In this document: piece after piece, positions 40,901 through 48,696 of the stretch | Layout of the letters: every line of letters begins with the position of its first letter | Numbering within the stretch: position 1 is the first letter of the stretch | DNA from: JALYLC01 sp035696365 | GTDB taxonomy: Bacteria > Actinomycetota > Thermoleophilia > Gaiellales > JALYLC01 | Direction: 5' to 3' | NCBI GenBank assembly: GCA_035696365.1 | Contig: DASRQS010000062.1 | Location: 62,001-126,000 of the forward strand | DNA: 64,000 bases | Notes under the pieces: model-generated | What the model saw: the letters and a program-made list of their open reading frames with translations, nothing else | Database searches by the model: none | What the model was told of the DNA's origin: nothing | Program-made: the position numbers and the translations under genes

Positions 40901-42234
40901 GCCGTCGCGTCCTCGTGCTGCTCGCACTCGCCATGGGGGCCTGCACGGCCGCGCCGGCTGCTGCACGAACCGTGCCGACGACGCCGATCCGGCACATCGT
41001 CGTGCTCATGCAGGAGAACCACTCGTTCGACAACTACTTCGGCACCTACCCGGGCGCCGACGGTCTGCCGGCCGGCACCTGCCTGCCCAGGAGCTTTCAG
41101 GTGGCGGCGCTCAACTGCGCGAAGCCGTCGCATGTCGGCGGGCGCGCCGTGCTCGGCCTCGGCAACCGTCCGGCGCTGTTCGCGGCGCAGTTGCACGGCG
41201 GCAGGATGGATGGCTTCGTCGCCGCCTACCGGGTGGGGCGCGGACTCGGAGGCTTGCCGAACCCAATGGGCTACTACGACGCTCGCGATCTCCCCTACGC
41301 GTGGAACCTGGCCGATCAGTACGTGCTGTTCGACCGGTTCTTCTCGTCCGCGCGCGGAGGCAGTGTCTGGAATCACCTGTTCGCGATCAGCGCCACCCCC
41401 GGCAATCGCGCCGCGGACGCCTTGCCGCGGACGGGTTACCCCGACACGACCACGATCTTCGACAGGCTCCAGCAGGCGGGCATCCCGTGGCGCTTCTACG
41501 TCAAGGACTACGACCCTACGAACACGATCGACAACCCGGCCCTCGGCGCGCGGACGTCGCAGCTGTCGCAGGTTCCCGTGCTCGCGATGCCGCGCTTCAT
41601 GCGCTCGCCGCAACTCGCGTCCAGCGTCGTCGACATGCAGCAGTTCTACCACGATGCCCAGTCGGGCCACCTGCCGGCCGTGTCCTACATCGCGCCGGGC
41701 GGTAGCAGCGAGCACCCGCCCGGCAAGCTCATCCTGGGCCAGACGTTCGTGCGCACGATCGTCAACGAATTGATGCGCAGCCCGGAATGGAGCAGCACCG
41801 CGTTCGTGCTGACCTACGACAACTGGGGCGGCTGGTACGACCATGTGCGGCCGCCGCAGGTCGACCGCTATGGCTACGGCTTCCGCGTCCCCACGCTGCT
41901 CGTGAGCCCGTATGCGAAGCGCGGGTCGATCGACCACGAGACGCTCGATTTCACGTCGATCCTGCGCTTCATCGAGGACAACTGGGGACTCGCGCCGCTG
42001 GCGGAGCGTGATGCCGCTGCGCACAGCATCGCGTCGGCGTTCGATTTCTCGGCACCGCCGCGGTCCCCGGCGTTCGTCTCGGCCAGTCGCACCGTCACTC
42101 CACTGGCGACGGTGCACACACGCGTGGTCTACTGGGCCTATGGAGGCGCTGTCCTGCTCGCGGTCGCGCTGATCGCTGCCGCCATGCTGGGCGTCCAGCG
42201 CCGCGCGAGCAGCACCATCGAGGCCGCCCCGTGA
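40897..42234 (+). CDS. Phospholipase C/acid-phosphatase-like phosphoesterase, membrane-anchored
   Basis: 445 residues. HIVVLMQENHSFDNYFGTYP near residue 32 is the signature of the PF04185 phosphoesterase family (phospholipase C, AcpA), and VLTYDNWGGWYDHVRPP is the second metal block. An N-terminal signal (LVLLALAMGACTAAPAAA) may be Sec or lipoprotein type. A C-terminal helix (YGGAVLLAVALIAAAMLG) with basic tail would anchor it outside. It could hydrolyse a lipid-linked phosphate in the same glycan pathway. It overlaps both neighbours by four bases. Confidence 0.88.
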   Translation: MSRRVLVLLALAMGACTAAPAAARTVPTTPIRHIVVLMQENHSFDNYFGTYPGADGLPAGTCLPRSFQVAALNCAKPSHVGGRAVLGLGNRPALFAAQLHGGRMDGFVAAYRVGRGLGGLPNPMGYYDARDLPYAWNLADQYVLFDRFFSSARGGSVWNHLFAISATPGNRAADALPRTGYPDTTTIFDRLQQAGIPWRFYVKDYDPTNTIDNPALGARTSQLSQVPVLAMPRFMRSPQLASSVVDMQQFYHDAQSGHLPAVSYIAPGGSSEHPPGKLILGQTFVRTIVNELMRSPEWSSTAFVLTYDNWGGWYDHVRPPQVDRYGYGFRVPTLLVSPYAKRGSIDHETLDFTSILRFIEDNWGLAPLAERDAAAHSIASAFDFSAPPRSPAFVSASRTVTPLATVHTRVVYWAYGGAVLLAVALIAAAMLGVQRRASSTIEAAP

Positions 42235-43232
42235 AGAGGCTCCTCACGACACTCGCGACGCTGCTGCTGACGCTCGCGGCTGCCCCCGCGCTCGCGGCCG
42301 CCGCGAGCCACGCGACGCCGGTCGTGAGCGTCCAGACGGTGCCCGCGGTCCCTGGCCTGGCGCTGACCTTCGAGAACCGGCGCTACCTGACGGACTCGGG
42401 TGGACGGGTCCAGATCCCGCGCGCGCGAGGCACGACGCGCATCGAGCAGCTCAATCGCATCGAGGTCGGCTCGCGGCGCCTCGACGCCCACACGATCATG
42501 CGCTTCGCGCAGTGGTTCACGGTGGGCTCGGAGTCGTATGCCGCCCTCGACGTCTACCGGCAGATCGGCTGGCGCTTCGTCGACGCCCGTGGAGCGCCGG
42601 TGCCCGTAGACCGCATCGAGAGCGTCGTGCTGCGCTCGAGCTCGGGCCAGGTACGCGTCTTTCGCACCGGGCAACTCGCGCGGCAGCACTGGTTCTTCTC
42701 CCGTCGCGTCACGCTGATCCGGGGCAAGGTGGAGCTCAAGAACCTCGACTACGCAGTGCAACGCGTCAGGGTCCTCGGAGCGGACGTCGTCATCGCCGGC
42801 CAGCAGACCTTCGCGCCCGAGACTGACCGCGCGGTTAGTCTCAAGCTCGCGTTCTACACGCTGACCGTGCGCGGGGAGGACGCGTTGTTCGGATCGCCCG
42901 TCGGCACCCACGCGCGGCTGGAGCTGCCGAACGGCGAGACACGCGACCTCCGGCTCTCGCACGGCCAGGTGGTCGTTCCGTCGCTTCCGCGCGGCAGCTA
43001 CACGATCAGGCTCACCGACGGGGTGTACCGCCTGGCCCAGCCGCTCGTGCTCTCGCGCACGCAGGTCGCAGTCGTGCCGGTCGTGACCTGGCTCGACGTG
43101 CTCGCCGTCGGTGGAGGCCTGCTCGTCCTGGCGCTCGGCCTCCTGCTCGCCGGCCGCCCCTACCTCGCACGGCGCGCGGCGCGCCTCGCGGTGCGCAGTC
43201 GCGCGCCCACTCCAACTGAGCCGCAACCGTGA
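42231..43232 (+). CDS. Exported membrane-anchored protein of unknown function
   Basis: 333 residues. A signal peptide (LLTTLATLLLTLAAAPALAA) leads to a beta-rich region of about 240 residues, then one C-terminal helix (LDVLAVGGGLLVLALGLLLA) and a basic tail. No family recognised. LRLSHGQVVVPSLPRGSYTI near the end looks like an Ig/CNA-B-type strand pair. Its GTG overlaps the phosphoesterase stop and its stop overlaps the GH99-like gene, so it belongs to the same complex or pathway. Confidence 0.75.
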   Translation: MKRLLTTLATLLLTLAAAPALAAAASHATPVVSVQTVPAVPGLALTFENRRYLTDSGGRVQIPRARGTTRIEQLNRIEVGSRRLDAHTIMRFAQWFTVGSESYAALDVYRQIGWRFVDARGAPVPVDRIESVVLRSSSGQVRVFRTGQLARQHWFFSRRVTLIRGKVELKNLDYAVQRVRVLGADVVIAGQQTFAPETDRAVSLKLAFYTLTVRGEDALFGSPVGTHARLELPNGETRDLRLSHGQVVVPSLPRGSYTIRLTDGVYRLAQPLVLSRTQVAVVPVVTWLDVLAVGGGLLVLALGLLLAGRPYLARRAARLAVRSRAPTPTEPQP

Positions 43233-44359
43233 AGCGTTTGCTGCTCCCCTTCGTCCTCCTGCTTGCCATGGCAGGATCGCTCGCCGGGCCGACTCCCGCG
43301 CCGGCAGCGGACAACGCCGCCGGAAGCCCGACTCCGCTGTTCGCCTACTACTACATCTGGTTCACGCCCTCCTCGTGGAGCCGAGGCAAGATCGACACCC
43401 CGCTGCTCGGGCGCTATTCGAGCGACGACTCGCAGGTGATGCGCCAGCACGTGCGCTGGGCCAAGTCCGCCGGCATCACGGGCTTTCTCGTCAGCTGGAA
43501 ATCCACCCCCGCGCTCGACGACCGGCTCGCTCGGCTGATCCAGGTGGCGGACGCCGAGCACTTCCGCCTTGGAATCGTGTACGAGGGGCTCGACTTCCAT
43601 CGGCGCCCGCTCCCCATCGCGACCGTCCGCCACGACCTCGAGCGCTTCGCACGGACGTTCGCCCGCAATCCCGCGTTCGCGATCTTCGACCACCCTGTGG
43701 TCATCTGGAGTGGCACCTGGCGCTATACGAACAGCGAGATACGCAGCGTGACGCAAGCCCTGCACGGACGCGTGCTGGTACTCGCGTCGGCCAAGAACGT
43801 CGACGACTACGAACGCGTCGCGCCCCTCGTCGACGGCGACGCGTACTACTGGTCATCGGTCAATCCCGGTCGCTACAAGGGCTACCCCAACAAGCTCCGG
43901 GCCCTCTCGGCCGCCGTGCACGCGCGCAACGGCCTGTGGATCGCCCCCGCGGCGCCGGGCTTCGACTCACGGCTGATCGGCGGCACGAGCATCGTCCCGC
44001 GCAACAACGGCTCAACACTCCTGCGCGAGCTGAACGCGGCCACCTCCTCCTCGCCCGATGCCATCGGCGTGATCAGCTGGAACGAGTTCTCCGAGAACAC
44101 GTTCGTGGAACCGAGCCGCGCCTACGGCTCGACGGCGCTGAAGGTGATCGCCGACGTGCGCCATGCGCGTGCCCCGGAGGTCGGGAACTTCGACTCCGAC
44201 GGGGCCGGGACGAGCACTGCCGCATTCGGAATCTCCTACGGCATCATCGGGCTCGCTGCCGGATGCGCAGGTCTGATCGCGCTTACCACGATCGCTCGCC
44301 GCCGGCGCCGGCCGCCCATCGGACCGGTCACGAAGGAGCCTTCCCCGCCGCTGCCGTGA
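43229..44359 (+). CDS. GH99-like glycoside hydrolase, exported
   Basis: 376 residues. After a signal peptide the motifs FAYYYIWFTPSSW, ITGFLVSWKSTP, LGIVYEGLDFHRRP and GVISWNEFSENTFVEPS match GH99/WbsX-type proteins, whose known members are endo-alpha-mannosidases or appear in O-antigen loci. A C-terminal helix (GLAAGCAGLIALTTIARRRR) anchors it. It probably trims a surface mannan-like glycan built by the two transferases. GTG 43229 overlaps the previous stop. The operon ends here, 14 bases from the convergent phosphoesterase fusion. Confidence 0.82.
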   Translation: MKRLLLPFVLLLAMAGSLAGPTPAPAADNAAGSPTPLFAYYYIWFTPSSWSRGKIDTPLLGRYSSDDSQVMRQHVRWAKSAGITGFLVSWKSTPALDDRLARLIQVADAEHFRLGIVYEGLDFHRRPLPIATVRHDLERFARTFARNPAFAIFDHPVVIWSGTWRYTNSEIRSVTQALHGRVLVLASAKNVDDYERVAPLVDGDAYYWSSVNPGRYKGYPNKLRALSAAVHARNGLWIAPAAPGFDSRLIGGTSIVPRNNGSTLLRELNAATSSSPDAIGVISWNEFSENTFVEPSRAYGSTALKVIADVRHARAPEVGNFDSDGAGTSTAAFGISYGIIGLAAGCAGLIALTTIARRRRRPPIGPVTKEPSPPLP

Positions 44360-44373
44360 CGGACGCGGCGGGC

Positions 44374-46428
44374 TCAGTGGCAGGTGCCACTCCCGCTGTC
44401 GCTGAATCCGCCCGGCGGATCCGACACGAACCGCCATGAGTAGATGCCCTCGCTGAGCGTCAGCTCGAGGAAACCGAAGCTGCTCGTGTCATGCACGACG
44501 CTGTTGGCCTCGATGGTCTTGAAGTTCATGTGGTTCTTCCCGCCCGTGCCGACGACGAACTCGCGGATGCCATGGCCGTCGTCGAGCTTGCCGTCGGCGT
44601 TCTGAGGGGCGAAGCGCTCGTAGTCGTGATCGTGACCGTTGAGGACGAGTTCCGCGCCCGCAGCGAAGAGATCCGTCCAGATCGTCTGCAGCGACTCGGC
44701 GTCGCCCGCCTGACCCGACGAGAAACGCGGGTGATGCCAGTACGCGAGCGTGCAGCGCGCAGGGTGCGCCGCGAGATCCGACCGCAGCCACAGCTCTTGT
44801 GGCGATCCGGGGCTGCAACCCCCGATCTGCGCGCAATTGGAGTTGATCACCACGACGTGCCAGGAGCCGAGCTCGTACGAGTAGTACCCGTTGCCCGGCT
44901 CACCGGCGGTGGCGCCGAAGTACTGGAAATAGGGAGCGGCGCCAGGAGTGCTGTACTCGTGATTTCCGACCGTCGGGTGCGAGACGGCCTTGAGACGACC
45001 CCAGCTGGGGTCGTACGACGCCGCGAACGCGCTCGCCGTGCCGCTGTTGTACTGCTCGTCGCCGAGCGGGAGCACGGCGTCGTAGGCACCTGCGAGGATC
45101 GCGTTCGAGACGCCCATCTGGTGACACTCGGTCGGCGTGCCCGCGCCGCCGTTGAACTCGGATGAAGCCGGATCGCAGGCGATGTCGCCGGCCGCAGCGA
45201 GGCGCACGCTGGAGGGGTCGGAGGGCGTCGCGAATGGCACGTCCGCACCCATGAAGCTGCCGGCCGGGGATGTCAGCGACACGCGTGCGTGGTAGCCGGT
45301 TGCCGCAGTCAGCGAGGGAATGACCACCGTCACGGTCTGGCGCGGGCTCGCGTCGTCCAGGGACAGGGGCGCCGTCGTCTGGCCGTATGCGATCGTGGAG
45401 CCGAACTCGACCCAGAGCGCCGCACCGGTCCGGCCGCCCGAGATCGTGGCCGTCAGGGAGACCTGATGCGCGGACAGGGCCGTGATCGAGACGGCCTCGA
45501 TGGCAGGAGGCACCGGAGGCAGCGGCACGCCCGGCGGCTGGCCGTGCAGCGCGTCCAGATAGGTGCCGAATCCGCTCGCCGACGGCCACTGCGCACTCGG
45601 CTCGATCGCCGATCCTCGCGCCCAGTCGTTCAGCGAATCGATGATCTGGAGGCGAGCGGGCGACGCGTTCATGCGCGCGATGGCGCGTTGCCAGGTCGCC
45701 AGCGAGCGCGGGAGCGTCGGCGCGCCGGCGCCGGCCGGCCAGAGGCCTGGGCGGATCAGGAACGTCGTGCCGACGCGAGAGCTGCGCGCATTCGCCGCAT
45801 CGCCGAACCAGGCGTCGGCTGCCGCGCGGCAGCGGCCATACCCGGGGAACGCGGCCTGGACGAGCCAGAACCGCAGAGCGGCTGCGCGCCAGCGGAGCGC
45901 CCGGGCGCAGGTGCGCAGCGAGCGATCGGCCGGCGCGATGACGACGGCCGGGTTGGAGGCGATGCGCAGGTAGCTGCGAGCCCTCGCACGCGAGTGTGCG
46001 AGGGCGTCCATCTCCAAGGCCTCGTTGCCCGCCGGCCGGTCGATGAGAGCGACGACGCGTACATGCGCCCGGGCCGATGCGATGGCGGCGAGTACCCTGC
46101 CCAGGCGCCTGTCCGCCCCGCTCCCGGGCATCGCCCACGGCACAATCGCAGCGTCGGCGCGGGCCCATTTCAGCGCAGCGAGATGGCGCTTGACGGCGCC
46201 CGGGTCATCCGAGGGCGCACTCGGCACGGGGCCCTGGCCGGCGTGGCGGGCCGGGCGAATGGGAGCCGTGACGTAGAAGAGCGCGCGCAGCGGAGCAGCC
46301 GTCCCCGCGTCGCGTCGCGCCGGCCGGGATTGCGCGAGCGAGCTGCCGGACACGAGCGCGATCAGGCCGATCGTCGTCGCGAGCACGAAGCGCCGCCGGG
46401 CACCGAGCCCACGATCGCGCCGCATCAC
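44374..46428 (-). CDS. Secreted metallophosphoesterase with N-terminal GH99-like remnant and Fn3 domain
   Basis: 684 residues. A signal peptide at 12-35 is followed by 48-295, which follows the GH99 layout: KRHLAALKWARADAAIVPWA, RSYLRIASNPAVVIA and SLNDWARGSAIEPS (compare SWNEFSENTFVEPS in the neighbour). Catalytic-looking acids are partly lost. An Fn3-like purple-acid-phosphatase domain fills 310-400, and the calcineurin-type domain 410-684 has GDIAC, GDEQY, VGNHEY, YWHHP and GHDHDYER. It likely hydrolyses phosphoesters outside the cell. The ATG overlaps the RTX gene stop (ATGA). Confidence 0.83.
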   Translation of the reverse strand: MMRRDRGLGARRRFVLATTIGLIALVSGSSLAQSRPARRDAGTAAPLRALFYVTAPIRPARHAGQGPVPSAPSDDPGAVKRHLAALKWARADAAIVPWAMPGSGADRRLGRVLAAIASARAHVRVVALIDRPAGNEALEMDALAHSRARARSYLRIASNPAVVIAPADRSLRTCARALRWRAAALRFWLVQAAFPGYGRCRAAADAWFGDAANARSSRVGTTFLIRPGLWPAGAGAPTLPRSLATWQRAIARMNASPARLQIIDSLNDWARGSAIEPSAQWPSASGFGTYLDALHGQPPGVPLPPVPPAIEAVSITALSAHQVSLTATISGGRTGAALWVEFGSTIAYGQTTAPLSLDDASPRQTVTVVIPSLTAATGYHARVSLTSPAGSFMGADVPFATPSDPSSVRLAAAGDIACDPASSEFNGGAGTPTECHQMGVSNAILAGAYDAVLPLGDEQYNSGTASAFAASYDPSWGRLKAVSHPTVGNHEYSTPGAAPYFQYFGATAGEPGNGYYSYELGSWHVVVINSNCAQIGGCSPGSPQELWLRSDLAAHPARCTLAYWHHPRFSSGQAGDAESLQTIWTDLFAAGAELVLNGHDHDYERFAPQNADGKLDDGHGIREFVVGTGGKNHMNFKTIEANSVVHDTSSFGFLELTLSEGIYSWRFVSDPPGGFSDSGSGTCH

Positions 46429-48485
46429 AGACGTGCCTCGACGCCGCTCGTCGCATCCGCCCGATCGACCCGCGCCGAATCCCTTCCGGGCCCGCCGTCG
46501 ACAACGTCGCGACGCCGGTCGAGCGCATTCAGCCGGTCGCCACCCGGTCCTCCGCTGATCGAGTCGCGGCCGCCGCCGCCCGAGATCGTGTCGCTGCCCG
46601 CGCCGCCCAGCAGCACGTCCCCGGACGTGCCTCCGTCGATGCGGTCGGCGCCACCATCGCCGCGGATCCGATCTGCGCCCGAGCCGCCGCGCAGCACGTC
46701 TCGCCCCCCTCCCCCGCGCACGCGGTCGTCGCCGTTGCCGGCTCGGATCCGGTCGGCGCCTGCTCCGCCGGTGATCGTGTCGTCGCCCGACCCGCCCACG
46801 ACGCGATCGTCGCCGGCGCCTGCGGTCAGACTGTCGTTGCCCGAGCCGCCGTCGATTGCGTCGTTCCCGAGACCGCCGTCGACGATGTCGTCGCCGGTGC
46901 CCGCGCGCACGGTGTCATTCCCCGCTCCCGCCATGATCCGGTCCGTCCCGGATCCGCCGTCGATCGAGTCCGCCCCGTTGCCGCCGTCGATCACGTCGCC
47001 GCCGTTGCCCCCCCGGATGCGGTCGTTCCCCTCCCCGCCCACGATGGTGTCGCCTCCTGCACCGCCGTCGATGCGGTCATCACCGGCGCCGCCGACCAGC
47101 CGGTCTGACCCGTTGCCGCCTGCGATCGTGTCGTTGCCGCCGAGCCCGCAGATCACGTCGGCCTTGTGCGTGCCCGTGAGCACGTCGTTGCCTTCCGTCC
47201 CCAGGATCGTACAGCCGTCGGAGTTGGGCGTGACGATGACCCTGCCTTCCGCCCGATCGTCGCCGACGCGGAAATCGGTCGGCTGCGCAGACGCGCTCGC
47301 CACATTCACCGCGACGCCGCTGGCGCGCACGATGAGCGTCACCGTGACCGAGACGGTCTGAGCCACGGCAAGGGCGCCGACATCGCACCGCAGCGTCGTC
47401 GTCACGCTGCACGAGCCGGCCTGCGGGATCGCCGAGACGAGCGTCGTCAGCGGTGGCAGGGTATCCGTGAGCACGGCGTCGGAGGCGGCAGCCGATCCGC
47501 GATTCGCGAGCGAGACCGTGAAGCCGACCGCGCTCCCCACCGGCGCGCTCGCCGGCTCGACCATCTGGGTCACGGCGACATCGGGCGCGGGGAGCGCCTG
47601 CCATGACGGCACGGTGTCGCCCGTCGGGGCGAAGGGAATGCGGGCCGGCGTCCCGCCGTCCGCCCTCGCGATCCACAGGTCGCTGCCGCGCCGGAACGCG
47701 ATCCAGCCGCCGTCGGGCGAGTAGGCAGGAGCATGGTCGCCCAGGCTGCCCGGGATGAGCTGCGCCTGGCCGCGACCGGTCGCGGTCATCGTCCAGATGG
47801 CATCCGCGCCGGAGCGGTTCGAGACGTAGGCGATCGTCGCGCCGTCGCTCGACCACGTGGGCTGCCGGTCGTTCGCGGCGTCGCGCGTCAGCCGGCGCAG
47901 AACCGTCCCGTCCGTGTTCACCGTCACCACGTCGCTGCCGCCATAGCGATCCGTCGTGAATGCGATGCGAGTTCCGTCCGGCGACCAGGCCGGCTCGGCA
48001 TCCGAGCCCGCGTGCGTGACGATCGCGTGCAGGTTCGCGCCGGTCGCCTGGACCGCCCAGATGTCACGGCCCGTCGTCGTGCGGCTGGCCCGGTCGAAGG
48101 CGATCTGGACGCCGTCGGGCGACCAGCTCGGGTGGCGCACCGAGACGCCGGGCGGCGTCAGAGCCGTCGCGCCCGTGCCGTCGGCGCGCATCGTCCAGAG
48201 CGTGAGCTCTCCCCCGTCGGTCTGCCGCACGAACGCGATGCGCGTGCCGTCCGGGGAGAACGCAGGATCCTCGTCGGCATGCGTGTCGCTCGTCAGCGTC
48301 ACGGCCCCGCTGCCGTCGGCGGCGACGCTCACGATCTCATCGTTGCCCGAGGCGCCGGAGACGACCGCGATGTGGCCGTTCAGGCCGGCGGCGCCGCCCG
48401 GGCCGGCCATAGCTCCAGCCACGATGACCGCCGTGACGAGAGCGAGAAATCCAGAGCAAACTCGTGGCGGGCGACGGCGAATCAC
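46425..48485 (-). CDS. Secreted TolB-propeller, DUF11 and RTX calcium-binding protein
   Basis: 686 residues from GTG 48485. After a signal peptide (FLALVTAVIVAGAMAG), residues 38-310 contain WD40-like/TolB blades (FSPDGTRIAFV, WSPDGVQIAFD, WSPDGTRIAFT, YSPDGGWIAFR). DUF11 lies at 320-430. About two dozen GGxGxDxxx-type RTX repeats fill 445-680 and should form a calcium beta-roll. The usual RTX secretion context is absent; Sec export is inferred. It and the phosphoesterase fusion are co-translated. No strong Shine-Dalgarno is seen, so the start may shift slightly. Confidence 0.85.
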   Translation of the reverse strand: MIRRRPPRVCSGFLALVTAVIVAGAMAGPGGAAGLNGHIAVVSGASGNDEIVSVAADGSGAVTLTSDTHADEDPAFSPDGTRIAFVRQTDGGELTLWTMRADGTGATALTPPGVSVRHPSWSPDGVQIAFDRASRTTTGRDIWAVQATGANLHAIVTHAGSDAEPAWSPDGTRIAFTTDRYGGSDVVTVNTDGTVLRRLTRDAANDRQPTWSSDGATIAYVSNRSGADAIWTMTATGRGQAQLIPGSLGDHAPAYSPDGGWIAFRRGSDLWIARADGGTPARIPFAPTGDTVPSWQALPAPDVAVTQMVEPASAPVGSAVGFTVSLANRGSAAASDAVLTDTLPPLTTLVSAIPQAGSCSVTTTLRCDVGALAVAQTVSVTVTLIVRASGVAVNVASASAQPTDFRVGDDRAEGRVIVTPNSDGCTILGTEGNDVLTGTHKADVICGLGGNDTIAGGNGSDRLVGGAGDDRIDGGAGGDTIVGGEGNDRIRGGNGGDVIDGGNGADSIDGGSGTDRIMAGAGNDTVRAGTGDDIVDGGLGNDAIDGGSGNDSLTAGAGDDRVVGGSGDDTITGGAGADRIRAGNGDDRVRGGGGRDVLRGGSGADRIRGDGGADRIDGGTSGDVLLGGAGSDTISGGGGRDSISGGPGGDRLNALDRRRDVVDGGPGRDSARVDRADATSGVEARL

Positions 48486-48696
48486 GGACGGCGAGTATGA
48501 CGGAGATGTTCTCTCAATGCCACTCGAATCTGAAAGAATCTCCCAACGAAATCTGCACATCGACGGCCATATAGCGCGCGAGCTGGGAGCAACGCGCCAA
48601 CGGTGTAGGCGCATTACACCCACCTGCGGAATTGCCGTGGAATATGGACCGAAGGATGCATTGCCACCCATTTCCCCCCTCCCCGATCATGCGGCC
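48486..48696. promoter_or_regulatory. Divergent promoter region, AT-richer
   Basis: 211 bases between the RTX gene and the secreted phosphoesterase gene, visibly less GC-rich than the flanks. It should hold promoters for both directions. I could not fix a -35/-10 pair. Confidence 0.4.

Noticed and set aside
46440..47170. DNA tandem repeat array
   Set aside because: The periodicity comes from RTX nonapeptide coding repeats with divergent codons, not from a noncoding or CRISPR array.
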